Shown in pieces: positions 32,036-42,364 of a DNA stretch of 64,000 nt. The stretch comes from Azolla caroliniana (taxonomy: Eukaryota; Polypodiophyta). Within the stretch, counting starts at the first letter, position 1. Every line of letters starts with the position of its first letter. The DNA lies in NCBI GenBank assembly GCA_043228905.1, contig JBHGNT010000022.1, positions 4,092,001 through 4,156,000 on the forward strand, written 5' to 3'. A program made the translations under genes and the position numbers. Below the pieces are notes generated by a model that saw only the letters and a list, made by a program, of their open reading frames with translations, was not told the origin of the DNA and made no database searches.

Positions 32036-34315
32036 TCACTCGATATGCTTCGTCCGGGAATGGTAGGCCGCATTCTTAGCAAGATGGATGGCACTTTGAC
32101 TATCGCAATAGAGTCGGTATTCATCTTGCCGGATACCGAGCTCTCCGATGAAGTCCTTCATCCATAATATTTCCTTGCTGGCTTCCACAGCTGCCATGTA
32201 CTCCGCCTCTGTGGTTGACAATGCAACCGTCTTCTGCAACCTCGACTGCCACGAAACAACTCCCCCTGCATATGTCATTACATACCTGGATGTAGACCGG
32301 CTGGTATCCACATCAGCCGACATGTCTGAATCGGTGAAACCGTCCAGTTGAGGTTTTCCGAAGCCGAATCGGAGACACATATTTGAAGTGCCCTTCAAAT
32401 ACCAGAGTATCCATTTGACCGCGTTCCAGTGCTCCTTGCCGGGATTGCTCATGAACCAGCTCACCACTCCGATTGCGTATCCTATATCCGGTCGGGTACA
32501 CACCATTGCGTACATCAAGCTCCCGACGGCAGAGGCATATGGAATCTTCATCATATCCGCCTTCTCAGCTTTCGTCTTCGGGCTTTGCTTACCGGATAAC
32601 CTGCAGTTTGCCGGAAGTGTAGATCCGACCAGTTTGGCATCTGACATGTTGAACCGGTGAAGCACCTTTGTCACGTATTTCTCCTGTGACAGCCATAATT
32701 GCTTCTTTGACCGGTTCCGGATAATATGCAACCCCAGCATCTGTCTTGCCGGACCCAAGTCTTTCATTGAGAAGGTCCGGTTGAGAGCCTTCTTCAGCAT
32801 CCGTATTTTGACTTGATCTCGTCCGACGATCAACATGTCATCCACGTACAGAAGGAGTAACAGGAAGTCATCTCCTTCGAACTCCTTCACAAACACGCAG
32901 TGATCGGCCTGCGTCTTGTGGTACCCTTGATCGGTCATGAAGGAATCGAACTTCCGATACCATTGCCGGGGTGCCTGCTTCAACCCGTAGAGGCTCTTCT
33001 TCAACCGGCATAACAGGTGCTCCTTCCCTTTCTCCACGAATCCTTCCGGTTGCTGCATGTAGATCTCCTCTTCGAGGTCGCTGTGAAGGAATGTCGTCTT
33101 CACGTCCAGCTGTTTTACCTCGAGGTCCATGCTTGCCGCTATACTCAGCCCCATCCGGATGGAGGTCATCTTTACTACCGGGGCAAATATCTCGTCAAAG
33201 TCCACGCCCTTTATCTGCTGGAACGCCTTCACCAGGATCATGGCTTTGTATCTCGGGGGGCTGCCGGCCTCTCCCGGTTTCAACTTGTACACCCACTTAT
33301 TCCGGAGTTCCCGCTTTCCTTTCGGCAACTCCACCAATTCGCACGTATGGTTCTCATGCAGGGAATCCATCTCATCCTGCATGGCACTTAACCATTTGCG
33401 GTTGTGGGTGCCATCCTTCACTTCTTCGAAGCTTTTCGGCTCCCCCTCATCGGTCAGCAGAACATGCTCTGCATCCGGAAATCTCTGGGGGGGCCTTCTC
33501 TCTCTGAGAGGATATCTCCGTCTTCGGGTTTCGATAACCGGCTCCTCCATTTGCTCTTCATCCGAATCCGATTTGGGGTCTTGGTCGGTTTCGGATTCGG
33601 CTTCCTCTACTTCTTCTTCAGCCTGTTCAATATCCTCACCGTATCCGGCTGGTTCTTCGAGTGTTAACCGGTCTCTTGCCGGTTGGGTTTGCTCATCATA
33701 GACTCTATCCTTACCGGTCGACTCGGAGTTCATTATCTTCTTCTCCGACTCCCAGTCGGCGAGCATCTTGTCCTCCATGAAGATAATATCTCGACTCCGG
33801 AATACCTTCTTGTCGACCAGGTCCCACACTCGGTAGCCGAACTCATCGTCACCGTAACCAAGGAATATGCATGGCCGGGTCTTTGGATCTAACTTTCCTC
33901 TCCGGTCCTTAGCTACATGCACGTACGCGAGACACCCGAACACCTTCAGATGCCGGTAGGACACTTCCTTACCGGTCCACACTCTCTGTGGCGTGTCTCC
34001 GTCCAAGGGTACTGAGGGTGATCTATTTATCACATAAGTCGTCGTTGACAATGCCTCAGCCCAAAACTTCTTGGGTAGTTTTGCATGCACTAGCATACTC
34101 CGAACCCTCTCCATCATGGTCTGGTTCATCCTCTCGGCCAGTCCGTTTAGTTCCTGCGTCTTCGGCACGGTAAATTCGAGCCGGATTCCCTTCGAGCGGT
34201 AGTACTCCTCAAACTGCCCCCGGTATTCTCCTCCGTTGTCTGCTCGAACCGCCTTCAGCTTCCGGCCGGTTTCTCTTTCCATTCTCGCGTGGAGCTCTTT
34301 GAAGACGGACAACAC
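32036..34315 (-). CDS. Copia-E pol: integrase end, reverse transcriptase, RNase H
   Basis: This is the longest open frame in the window, 759 codons. Residues ~22-110 are the second half of the integrase core (VRADNGGEY with its D; the ELNGLAERMNQTMMERV block with the third acidic residue). Residues ~110-180 are the integrase C-terminus (FGCLAYVHVAKDRRGKLD). An acidic linker follows. RT spans ~310-560 with VKQLDVKTTFL and YVDDMLIV (YVDD 490-493). RNase H starts at ~660 (DGFTDSDMSADVDTSRST) and includes LYCDSQSAIHLAKN. The frame stops after KHIE where relatives read on, consistent with a CGA-to-TGA change. The upstream limit is a stop where copia-G reads DQVLSVF. Confidence 0.85.
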   Translation of the reverse strand: MLSVFKELHARMERETGRKLKAVRADNGGEYRGQFEEYYRSKGIRLEFTVPKTQELNGLAERMNQTMMERVRSMLVHAKLPKKFWAEALSTTTYVINRSPSVPLDGDTPQRVWTGKEVSYRHLKVFGCLAYVHVAKDRRGKLDPKTRPCIFLGYGDDEFGYRVWDLVDKKVFRSRDIIFMEDKMLADWESEKKIMNSESTGKDRVYDEQTQPARDRLTLEEPAGYGEDIEQAEEEVEEAESETDQDPKSDSDEEQMEEPVIETRRRRYPLRERRPPQRFPDAEHVLLTDEGEPKSFEEVKDGTHNRKWLSAMQDEMDSLHENHTCELVELPKGKRELRNKWVYKLKPGEAGSPPRYKAMILVKAFQQIKGVDFDEIFAPVVKMTSIRMGLSIAASMDLEVKQLDVKTTFLHSDLEEEIYMQQPEGFVEKGKEHLLCRLKKSLYGLKQAPRQWYRKFDSFMTDQGYHKTQADHCVFVKEFEGDDFLLLLLYVDDMLIVGRDQVKIRMLKKALNRTFSMKDLGPARQMLGLHIIRNRSKKQLWLSQEKYVTKVLHRFNMSDAKLVGSTLPANCRLSGKQSPKTKAEKADMMKIPYASAVGSLMYAMVCTRPDIGYAIGVVSWFMSNPGKEHWNAVKWILWYLKGTSNMCLRFGFGKPQLDGFTDSDMSADVDTSRSTSRYVMTYAGGVVSWQSRLQKTVALSTTEAEYMAAVEASKEILWMKDFIGELGIRQDEYRLYCDSQSAIHLAKNAAYHSRTKHIE

Positions 34316-34960
34316 CTAATCCTTTGTCTTCAGCGGTGTGGCCCACAACTTCCGGCTGTGGTCATCTATGAAAGTCACGAAGTACTGCGCTCCGGCATGT
34401 GACTTCGTGTCTACTTGACACACATCCGTATGCACCAACTCCAGTGGTGCATTACGTCTCATCGGTGGCCTTGGTCGGAAGGAGGTCCGGTTTTGCTTAC
34501 CAGCCAGACAATCAGTGCACTTCTCCAAGTGCACGTTCTTCACTGGAATGAGGTTGTCGTCTGCAAGCCTCTTCATCCCGTTCTCGCTCATATGACACAG
34601 CCTCTTGTGCCACAACTCACCGGCAGTGTCAGATGCAACGTTCACTTCTTCAAGACATAGCCGGGCATTCATCAGGTACAATGTGTTGACCTTCCGGGCT
34701 CCCTTTGCTGAACTTCATGACACCGTTCCGGATGCTACCCGTGTAGCCTTCATCATCTAGCCGACCGACTGATACCAGGTTCAGACGAACCTCCGGAACG
34801 TGTCGAACATCCTTCAGCTGCAACTTTCATCCGGTTGGTGTTGTCAGCCACACGTCTCCTATGCCGGCAATTCGGCATGTGCCTTCATTCCCCATCCGGA
34901 CACAGCCGTGATCACCGGCTGAGTAGGATTAGAAGCATTTCTGGTCCGGGGTAACGTGGA
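34316..34960 (-). pseudogene. Copia-E pre-integrase and start of integrase
   Basis: 34316-34681 encodes the zinc-binding pre-integrase region: ELWHKRLCHMSENGMKRLA, then CTDCLAGKQNRTSF, giving the H-x-C-H...C-x2-C pattern. It continues into the integrase core with HTDVCQVDTKSHAGAQYFVTFIDDHS (catalytic D). 34690-34960 continues upstream through a frame break to the region matching copia-G 47830-48060 (SAGRL-like block). Confidence 0.8.
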
Positions 34961-35900
34961 ACGACGCTCTGGTGTCTACCACCCAGGTCATCTCGTCGCC
35001 GGCAAGGTTTATCTCACTCTCCTCGGTGATGAGCATAAACTCTTCTTCGCTTGCCGCGATTGTCGTCGTTCCCTTCCGGTCCGGCCCCCTCCGGTCCTTA
35101 CCATTCCAGTCCGGGGTCCGCTTCGAATCGGTACCGTCGGTCCCCTTCTCCTTTCGGAAGTGCCGACAGTTCTTTTGGAAGGGTCCCGGCTTGCCGCAAT
35201 AGAAGCAAGTGGGTCTTCCCCTTGACTTTGACCGTGTCCCCGACTTCTCCCAGTTCTAGGGACTACGGTTTCTATGTCTTCCGCGTTCCGATTCGGTAAG
35301 GAGCGCTTTGGAGTCGGAGCTCGTATCTTTGTCTTTCTGATGCGCCTCCTCATCTAGCAAGCTCGAATTTACTCTTGCTAGGGATAACCGCTTTCCTTCC
35401 GGCCCGACGTTGCCCAAAGTGACAACCAACGTCTCCCGGCTATCCGGGAGGGAACTGAGCAGAAGTAGCGCAAGTACCTCATCAGCGAGAGGTACTTCCA
35501 ATGAAGTTGCCTGGTGGATCAGCCCCTGGAAGGCATTCATGTGCTCCGCCATGCTGAAGCCATCTTGGTACCGAAGTCTTACTAGCTTCCGGAATACCGA
35601 AACCTGATTAACAGCATTTTTGTTTTGAAACATTATGTCGATCTTCTCCCAGAGTTCATGAGCCTTGCTCTCTTCATTGAAGTTGTTGTACAGACTCATG
35701 TCGATGAAGCACCGTATGTACGCCGTTGTCTTCATGTGCATCACCTCCCATATCGCGGCGTCGATTTTGTCCGGTCTCTTGTCCCCGAACTGAACCGGCA
35801 GCCAGAGGTCTTTAACCACGAGCATGTCCCTCATCTTCGACTTCCACACCGAATAGTTGGAGCCGGTGAGCTTGAACATGCCGCCAAACAATTCGTCCAT
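34961..35900 (-). pseudogene. Copia-E gag, zinc knuckle and protease
   Basis: Gag starts with MDELFGGMFKLTGSNYSVWK at 35900 and is open for 214 codons to 35256. Conserved blocks include YNNFNEESKAHELWEKI, YQDGFSMAEHMNAFQGL and LSSLPDSRETLVVTLGN. A frame break near 35256 precedes the zinc-knuckle part (TCFYCGKPG at about 35200) and a protease-like MTWVVDTRASFH near 34975, where the catalytic motif is DTRA instead of DSGA. Gag forms the particle shell; this copy's gag N-half is intact as read. Confidence 0.82.
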
Positions 35901-35929
35901 TTTCTGTGTCGTTTCGCTCTGATACCACT

Positions 35930-36898
35930 TGACAGAAACTCAAACGCTCCTTGTGCACAACGCTCGGCCACAACCGAGCGTAGAATCATACACAGAAAAA
36001 ACCGGGAAATAAAACACGACACGAAGAAGAAACGAGTGCACAGGATGTTTACGTGGAAAACCCAAAGAGGGAAAAACCACAGCAGCCCACAGGCTGCAAA
36101 CTATCACTATGCTAGAATGTACAACAGTGAGTTCACGGAGGCAACGAACTCATGCTCACGATCCTCGCCACAGGCGGCGGTTACAACAGAGGCAACGACC
36201 TCTTTCTCTCTCTCTCTCTGTACACTGTTACGCGCTCACTCTATTCTTGCACCAACAAGAATGACAACAACCAACAGTTACCTAAAAGTTTGCCCTAAGT
36301 CATATTTATACTAATATGACTTTTCGGCTATTTACAAATATAGCCCTAATGGACTCTCAGAAACATATTTACGAATATGTCTCCTCATCCGGTCTTGACC
36401 GGGTCTGCACCATCCGGCTCTCCGTAGCCGGGGACTCCTCATCCGGTTCTCACCGGGTCTGCACCATCCGGCTCTCCGTAGCCGGGTACTCCTCATCCGG
36501 TTCTCACCGGGTCTGCACCATCCGGCTCTCCGTAGCCGGGGACTTCTCATTCGGTTCTCACCGGGTCTGCACCATCCGGCTCTCCGTAGCCGGGTACTCC
36601 TCATCCGGTTCTCACCGGGTCTGCACCATCCGGCTCTCCGTAGCCGGGTACTCCTCATCCGGTTCTCACCGGGTCTGCACCATCCGGCTCTCCGTAGCCG
36701 GGGACTCCTCACCCGGTTCTCACCGGGTCTGCACCATCCGGCTCTCCATAGCCAGGTACTTCTCATCCGGTTCTCACCGGGTCTGCACCATCCGGCTCTC
36801 CGTAGCCGGGTACTCCTCATCCGGTTTTGGCCTTGGCCGAGTTTGTCCATCGGCACTGTTCTTCTCCCTTCCCATCCGGAGGGACCTGTCTCCCAACA
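35930..36898 (-). repeat. Copia-E 5' LTR with eight 54-bp units
   Basis: This 969-bp LTR has eight tandem 54-bp GC-rich units at about 36390-36830. It exceeds the 3' LTR by 270 bp, exactly five units. A plus-strand open frame across it (SHRVCTIRLSVAG repeats) is an artefact of the unit length being a multiple of three. Confidence 0.92.
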
Positions 36899-37288
36899 AA
36901 ACATGCATCACATGCATTCCATGCATTGTATGCATGTTTTGTACCCTCACATGCATCATATGCATGGGGGCATCTATAAAAGAGTGGATGAAAAAGATAA
37001 AAGGGGGGCGATGTATGAATCAAGAATTTAATAAGAAGAAAATTTGTTATTCAATTGATGATATATCTTGTTTATCAAATCTAAATTCAAGAGTTCAATC
37101 TTAATCTCTCTCTCCATTTCAATCTTTCTCAATATGTTTCAAAATTGGAATCTTAATCTCAATCTCTCTCTCTCAATCTATCTTAAATCCTTTCTTGCTA
37201 AAGCTAGTGCAAACTTCGAATCCTTCCGGTCCAGGACCCCGGTGGTTCCGCCTCAAGATCCGCACGTAGTGACGGATTTTTCACAACA

Positions 37289-37730
37289 CCGTTTTGGTTC
37301 TCTACCATAGCGAGCCAATCGGAAAAAATCAAGAACACTCGATCTTTAGTTTCGATCAGATAAACCCACACCTTTTGAGTCGAGTCATCAATAAAGCTGA
37401 AGAAATACAAAGCACCGCCGAGAGACTGATTTGGCATAGGACCACAAATGTCTAAGTGGACCAAAACGAGTGGACTCTATTCTCTCAATGTTGATGTCGG
37501 GTGTGATGCAGCTATCTGTTTGCCATACTGGCAATCAGAATTGATGATTGGAGAAGGAGTGTTTAGGGATGTATCTGCCTCCCTTGCTAAGGTGTCTAAG
37601 TCGTCCATGCCATAGAGATGGCACGGGGTTATCAACCACGAACAGGTCACCCTCTCTAAGTGTGACATACAATGGGTACAGTGAATGTATTTTTGGTCCT
37701 CGAGCAAGCAGGAGGTTCACCCTATAGAGT
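37289..37730 (-). pseudogene. Copia-B pre-integrase and integrase core start
   Basis: 37204-37464 on the minus strand encodes VHLDICGPMPNQSLGGALYFFSFIDDSTQKVWVY, which contains the first catalytic D of integrase. 37477-37720 encodes the zinc-binding segment (WHGRLRHLSKGG in one frame; CQYGKQIAASHP in the other). The piece that follows lies at 30247-30398 on the other side of solo LTR D2 and copia-E. Frame breaks are present. Confidence 0.75.
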
Positions 37731-39567
37731 GTTCACCCCCTGATGAGAAGGCGGCATGAATGTCGTCTTCGTCCAATCCACTAAGATCAAAGGTCTTGAG
37801 AGCTCATCTACATGTCAAACATCATGTAGTACTAATGTAGAGCCACTTGGAAGGTTGAGCTCTATTGTGCAAATTCTGATGATAGCGTAATGTTGCAATT
37901 TTCCGACTCAAACTGAGTCAGAATGTCGGGCCGAGTATTGCCGAAATTGGGATTGATGAGGGGTCACATGATATGAAGCGCCCGAATGCAAGAGGCATGT
38001 GCTCAATTCCTCAGTCGTAAGCAAAACTTCTAATTCAATTGGGCTCTCAATGGACAATATGTTTAGGTCGTTCGACAGTACTTCGGCTGAAGAGCCGATG
38101 TAATTGACCTCCTCATCCCAGCCACTCTTCTAATCAGCTTGCTGAGCTTTGTCGTTTTTGTCTTTGAGTGTGCGGCAATTGGCTTTGATGTGTCCGGGTT
38201 TCTTGCGATACTTGCAAACTCGATTGTCTCGGGATTTGCTCTGACTTCTCTGGTTGTTCGATTGTCGTGAAGAACCTCTTCCTCGACTGTTCGGTTGGTT
38301 GGTCGAACCTTGTACAACATAAGCATCATTGATCGAGTCATTTGCAAACGATTTCCTTTGAGCTGCTTCAGTCAGAATTGCACTCGTGACTGAGGAGTAT
38401 TTGACTACAACAGTCAACGCGTTGCACACAGTAGTGACGAAAGTTTCCCACGAAGGGGCGAGGCTGCTCATGAGCAACATTGCTCTCAGTTCATCTTCGA
38501 TCTTTGTCCCCTGGGCCGCAATTTGGGAACTTAAACTTTCGTACTCATTCAGATATGCCTGGACTGAGTCCGATTCTTTCATCTGAAGGTTGTAAAGGCG
38601 CCGAATCAACTATATCTTTGTGGCAGCGACCTTCTTTTCATAAGTCTCTGATAGTGTCTTCCCTAGTTCGAAGGAAGTCCAACACGATTGCACCGTGACG
38701 TACATGGACTCCAATAGGTGCATCCAAATTGTGGCACGGACGATTATGTCCAACTTCTGCCACTCAATTGGCTTGTCCTTCAAGAGGGTTTTCGTTCTCG
38801 ATTGGGTCAATTTGAACCTTGACTATTAGATAGTCCTACATCTGCTCCTTTGAGAAGTTGAAGTTTAATCCATCAAACTTCCTCTGACTCATCTCTGATG
38901 AGCCGGATGTTGATGCCATCTGTGTCAATTTACTGGACTTTGTGCGAAGTCAACGATGAATAGTGATGGAATGCAGACGACGGGCTCACTCGATATCGTT
39001 CTAGTTGGATTTGGACGCAAGTCAAATCAACTTCGACTATTGACGAGTTCTATCTGAAGTGACTACGGTCAGTTGACTTAGCCGAATTGAACCCGAATTT
39101 ACCAATTCGATTTCGAAAGTCGATTTTAGGATGCCGATCACAAATTATGTGTCAATTATCCATGCCGATCCTGTTTCGGGTGACTGCAACGGTGAGAGGG
39201 ACAAAGCTGACTGGTTCTCCCGAGTCTTGTTCAGCCAAATGCAACACGGATTGGGGTTGTTCCTTGGATCCCAAGTTGCCACGAATGATTACGACGGGCA
39301 AGTAAATAGCATTGATTGACCTATTTGATTGTCATCTAATCCGATGTAGCACGATTGAGGCAGAGCCTTCAGAGCAAGATCTCACTCTAAGTGGCTACAA
39401 TCACAGGGGTAGAGTACAGTTGAGTAGCTTACTCTAATGGTGATTTAGAATAGCGGAGAGCAGATTTTGTAGGTGTTTCTATTAACAAAGATGATCTTGT
39501 AGAGGGTTGATAGAGACAAAGTAGACAGTGGCGGCAGAATCAAGAAATACCAAGCTCTGATACCAGA
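37731..39567 (-). pseudogene. Copia-B gag and protease region
   Basis: 38130-38609 on the minus strand is open and encodes gag: YNLQMKESDSVQAYLNEYES, IEDELRAMLLMSSLAPSW, then a basic stretch and a zinc knuckle near 38190-38230 (CKYRKKPGHIKANC, with one cysteine replaced by arginine). 38610-38930 holds the broken gag start. 37731-38060 corresponds to the protease part; no catalytic triad is clearly visible. 38940-39540 is leader and diverged sequence up to the PBS. Confidence 0.7.
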
Positions 39568-39905
39568 TGTTGTAATGTGGTTGTCTAGGTGCGGGACAAT
39601 ATCAACATCCTTCTGGTGATAGATCATTAATAGGTACAAGCAAAGCAAATTGATGGACACAAGTTAATGAATCAAGAGCACAAGAAGAAGAGACAGAAAG
39701 TTATGCACAAATCGCACTGTATTTCTCAAGCTCTGAATGGCACAATATACAAGATGAAAAACCTTACAAAACTAGGTTACAAAGTCAGTTTGTATACTGA
39801 CTAACTTAGGGCAACTGCCCTTCTTAGTATTTATAAGAATGGCCTAAACCTAGTGTGTACAAATGGTACAATGCGAATACGTCCATTAGAGACCTGTATT
39901 CGACA
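39568..39905 (-). repeat. Copia-B 5' LTR
   Basis: This 338-bp LTR pairs with 27720-28058. On the plus strand it starts TGTTGTAATGTGG and ends TATTCGACA. The last ~22 bp are included in the 317-bp tandem duplication that follows. Confidence 0.9.
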
Positions 39906-40517
39906 ATTCCCCCATGCCTCCTTCGATGTTTTTGCCTCTCGAATGTAGCCGAGCATGTGATCATGTACGCATGATGCAAGGCAGTACACACGGCTCGTAG
40001 CCTACTCCTAGGTTGGGTAGTCGAACGTAGTCGGCGTGTATCAGGTTGGGTTGCGTTTCTTGTGCTCCTTCGATGTAGCCCCAATAGCTTTGGCCGACAA
40101 GGTATTTGTGCATCTTGTATTCCCAAGATGCAAAGTTGTTTCTGTCGAACTTCTCGGTAGGAAGAGTGCTTCCCATCTGGATGTTCATGTTGACTCCTCC
40201 CATTAGAGACCCGTATTCGACAGTTCCCTCATGCCTCCTTCGGCGTTTTTGCCTCTTGAATGTAGACTAGCATGTGATCATGTACGCATGATGCAAGGCA
40301 GTACAACACACGGCTCGCATCTTGCTCCCAGGTTGGCCAGTTGAATGTAGTCAGCGTGTGTCGGGTTGGGTTGTGTTTCTTGCGCTCCTTCGATGTAGTC
40401 CCAATAGCCTTGGCCGACAAGGTATTGGTGGATCTTGTACTCCCAAGATGCAAAGTTGTTTCTGTCGAGCTTCTTAGTAGGAAGAGCGCTTCCCATCTAG
40501 ATGTTCATGTTGACTCT
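39884..40517 (-). repeat. 317-bp tandem duplication of copia-C gag start plus copia-B LTR tail
   Basis: Two copies, 39884-40200 and 40201-40517, each begin with the last ~22 bp of the copia-B LTR (CATTAGAGAC...TATTCGACA). Each then runs through the first ~75 codons of copia-C gag on the minus strand (LDRNNFASWEYK or FDRNNFASWEYK). Because the LTR tail is part of the unit, the duplication happened after copia-B inserted. The copies have diverged moderately; one has lost a frame in the YCLASC region. Confidence 0.85.
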
Positions 40518-40625
40518 TCTTTGTGATATGGACTGTGCAGAGGCTGCTACAACAATCGGTCAGTTCTTCATGAACATAGCCTTAAACACAACACATGTGA
40601 ATAAGATTGGATCAGACTACCAATT

Positions 40626-41012
40626 GCTCTGATACCATGTAAAGAACTGAGAGTGATTATGTGTAGCGGAAGAGGTGTGTGTGTGAGTGAGAGAGAGAGA
40701 GAGAGTGAGTGAGAAAGAGTGAGAGAGCTCAAGTATATAGAAAACAAGTAAAGACTATATTATCAAAAGAAAGATTACAAGAATGACCAACAGTTAGAAA
40801 TAAAGTGGGAAGGTGCTTATATAGTCACCTTCTCTTTATATTCTCTTTCTACAACCACCTCTTAACTAAAGGGAGGTGGAAACTTAACTACATTGAATAT
40901 GTGTCATAGAACTATAAGATTCTATGACACACTAGTTACTATAGTAGGTGGTGGGATGTTCACACACCATGGTGTGTTCCCATACTAGGGAAATTGAGTT
41001 TGATTTTCAACA
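40626..41012 (-). repeat. Copia-C primer-binding site and 5' LTR
   Basis: 40626-40637 is the 12-base PBS (TGGTATCAGAGC on the minus strand) directly after the LTR. The LTR 40638-41012 (375 bp) starts TGTAAAGAAC and ends TTTTCAACA, with short GT and GA runs at about 40673-40715. GATTG follows as TSD. Confidence 0.92.
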
Positions 41013-41015
41013 GAT

Positions 41016-41456
41016 TGTTAAGCATTGTTGAGCGGCAAGCTCAATTGGAACCGGAATGGTTGGATAAGCCAGAGCTGGTGAGTGAGACGGATCGGTGAGC
41101 CGGAGAGCACCCGGTGAGCAAAGAGCCGGTGAGCTGGGGAGCCGGTTAGCCAGATCCATCAGTAACCAGAAGCCTAGTCGCAGCAAGACTACTAGGGAGT
41201 TATTACTCTCGTAGTTAGTGTCAGACGCTCGAGTGAGCATTGAAGTACACCGTACTTCTGTCAATCTGTATGGACTTGTATAAAAGCGTTCGCTGAACAC
41301 ATACGATGTACAGAGCGTTGATATAATTTTTTGAATAGATTTTCTTGTTCTCTCTGTCTCTCCCACATACTGTTAAGCTCTCCATTAAACCTGTTCTCTG
41401 TTCTTTGTTCTCTATTTTCTGTTTTCTATTGCTTCTGCACGCTATTTGTTTTTACA
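41016..41456 (+). mobile_element. Solo LTR, family H
   Basis: This ~441-bp repeat starts TGTTAAGCATTG and ends TTTTTACA, and interrupts the LINE endonuclease reading. A TATA-like GTATAAAAGCG lies near 41279. The left TG overlaps the copia-C target duplication, so copia-C landed exactly at its first bases. The flanks (AAGAT left of 3660; AGCAT right of 41456) match only partly, so the TSD is unproven. It contains GC-rich short repeats of GAGCCGGT type at 41090-41150. Confidence 0.55.
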
Positions 41457-42359
41457 AGCATCAACTTGGAAACTTCTTGTACGGACATTCATGTCACCAA
41501 AGACAATAACTTCCCCTTTGGATTTGAAATAAGCAATATCATCTTCTAGATTGGCAAAAGGTTAATCTTTATTCAAACAAACATAAAAATTAGAATCGTG
41601 ATGAGGAATGTAACATTCAACTACAAAAGTGGGCAAATCATTAGGTGTTTCTATTTTGAGTCATATGTAAAATTTATGTTCATCATATTTCTCTATTTCC
41701 TTCTTAATCATACATGCCACCCCTCCGTGTCCTCTTCTTTGTCTTTGTCCCATATCAAAGAGTGTACGTTATAGTTTCCTAAACCTTGAATCCTTTGAGT
41801 ATCATGCTCTCATGTTTTCAACAAGAAGTATGATATTCAAGTCATCAATGAACTCCTTTATGTCAAATCCCTCATTCCAAGGTATCTATTGCAATTCCAA
41901 AAGCATACTCGTAGAAGACATGGTTTAGTCTCATAGGTCATGTGTCCTTATTTGCGTACATTTCCGTCTTTAGGCACATCCTTAATCTTATTTTTCAATT
42001 TTTCTTCATATGCTTTACGACGAGCATTTTGTTGTGAGATAGTACGATCTTCACTCACAAAGCATTACGTACCTTTGTGGTATACCCAACTATTTTCGAG
42101 TATGATCCTCCTCTTTGTATCATTCGTCATTGTGCATACTATAAGCCTTTCTTCATAGTGAGTATCACCATGTTTCCCAACTCGGTGTGCCCCAAAATAC
42201 ATTCACATCCGACATACCATAATGCATGCTAAAGAATTCACCACTAGCCTTTCCAAGGTATGCAGGTGTTTCCATACACTCCTCCTTAATCCCATGGATG
42301 ATAATGTACATTTACCCATGACTTCATTGTGCATACATTTTTCATCTCATGTACATCTC
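41457..42359 (-). pseudogene. LINE-like endonuclease N-terminal half and upstream region
   Basis: On the minus strand, 41457-41900 reads with a few stops through FIDDLNIILLVENMRA, RRGHGGVACMIKKEIEKYDE, FVVECYIPHHDSNFYV, ANLEDDIAYFKSKGEVIVFGDMNVRTR. The G-G-V-A block, C-Y-I-P block and G-D-x-N motif are hallmarks of LINE endonucleases. 41930-42359 continues a basic upstream segment (NARRKAYEEKLKNKIK) and then weaker coding-like sequence to the copia-F junction. The end of the domain is at 3299-3661. Confidence 0.65.
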
Positions 42360-42364
42360 ACCTC

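Larger units (their letters stand above)
31162..36898 (-). mobile_element. Copia-E, youngest-looking full-length Ty1/copia element
   Basis: The LTRs 31162-31860 and 35930-36898 flank 4.07 kb of internal sequence. On the minus strand they begin TGTTGGGAGACAGG and end near TTTCTGTCA. Flanks GAACA and AAACA form a TSD with one mismatch. The PBS TGGTATCAGAGC lies next to the 5' LTR (35916-35927). Order is gag (35256-35900), zinc knuckle/protease (34700-35255), pre-integrase (34316-34681), then a 759-codon open frame for integrase end, RT and RNase H (32036-34315). Only a few stops interrupt it, fewer than in any other element here. It belongs to the same family as copia-G and the solo LTR at 57302-57898. 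Confidence 0.92.
30399..37288 (+). mobile_element. Solo LTR, family D (copy 2), split by copia-E
   Basis: This plus-oriented copy of the repeat at 8847-9811 starts TGTCGTGAAGATTTTCG at 30399 and ends TTTCACAACA at 37288. Flanks are CCGT on both sides (30395-30398 and 37289-37292). Copia-E occupies 31162-36898, leaving about 1.15 kb of LTR. A TATA box (CTATAAAAGAG) is near 36974. Compared with copy 1 it has extra internal sequence including a tRNA-like module at 30980-31037. Repeated CATGCAT-type words surround the copia-E site. Confidence 0.8.
27720..39905 (-). mobile_element. Copia-B, Ty1/copia retrotransposon inserted in copia-C gag
   Basis: The LTRs 27720-28058 (339 bp) and 39568-39905 (338 bp) start TGTTGTAATG and end TATTCGACA. 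The TSD is GTTCC on the left and ATTCC on the immediate right; a duplicated copy of the right junction at 40223-40227 still reads GTTCC. The PBS TGGTATCAGAGC abuts the 5' LTR on the minus strand (39556-39567). Inside are gag (38063-38830), integrase (37204-37720 and 30247-30398), RT (28860-29800) and RNase H (28308-28850). Solo LTR D2 with copia-E inside it splits the integrase at 30399-37288. Confidence 0.88.
3662..41012 (-). mobile_element. Copia-C, Ty1/copia LTR retrotransposon, host of two later insertions
   Basis: The LTRs at 3662-4091 and 40638-41012 both start TGTAAA and end TCTCAACA or TTTCAACA. They are flanked by a perfect 5-bp TSD, GATTG (3657-3661 and 41013-41017). A PBS of 12 bases complementary to initiator tRNA-Met lies at 40626-40637, and a purine tract (GAAGGGGCG on the minus strand) abuts the 3' LTR. 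The coding parts are gag (39884-40517 and 27000-27719), protease and pre-integrase (26400-26940), integrase (6690-7768), RT (5624-6483) and RNase H (triplicated, 4342-5619). The gypsy chromovirus splits it at 7773-26392 and copia-B at 27720-39905. All genes are broken. Confidence 0.9.

Noticed and set aside
32971-33701. Plus-strand open frames of 87-190 codons opposite copia-E pol
   Set aside because: They lie antisense to a clear RT/integrase frame and have no motif of their own.
36316-37104. Plus-strand 262-codon open frame with SHRVCTIRLSVAG repeats
   Set aside because: It is a by-product of the 54-bp LTR repeat of copia-E, whose length is a multiple of three. The same holds for the matching minus-strand frames.
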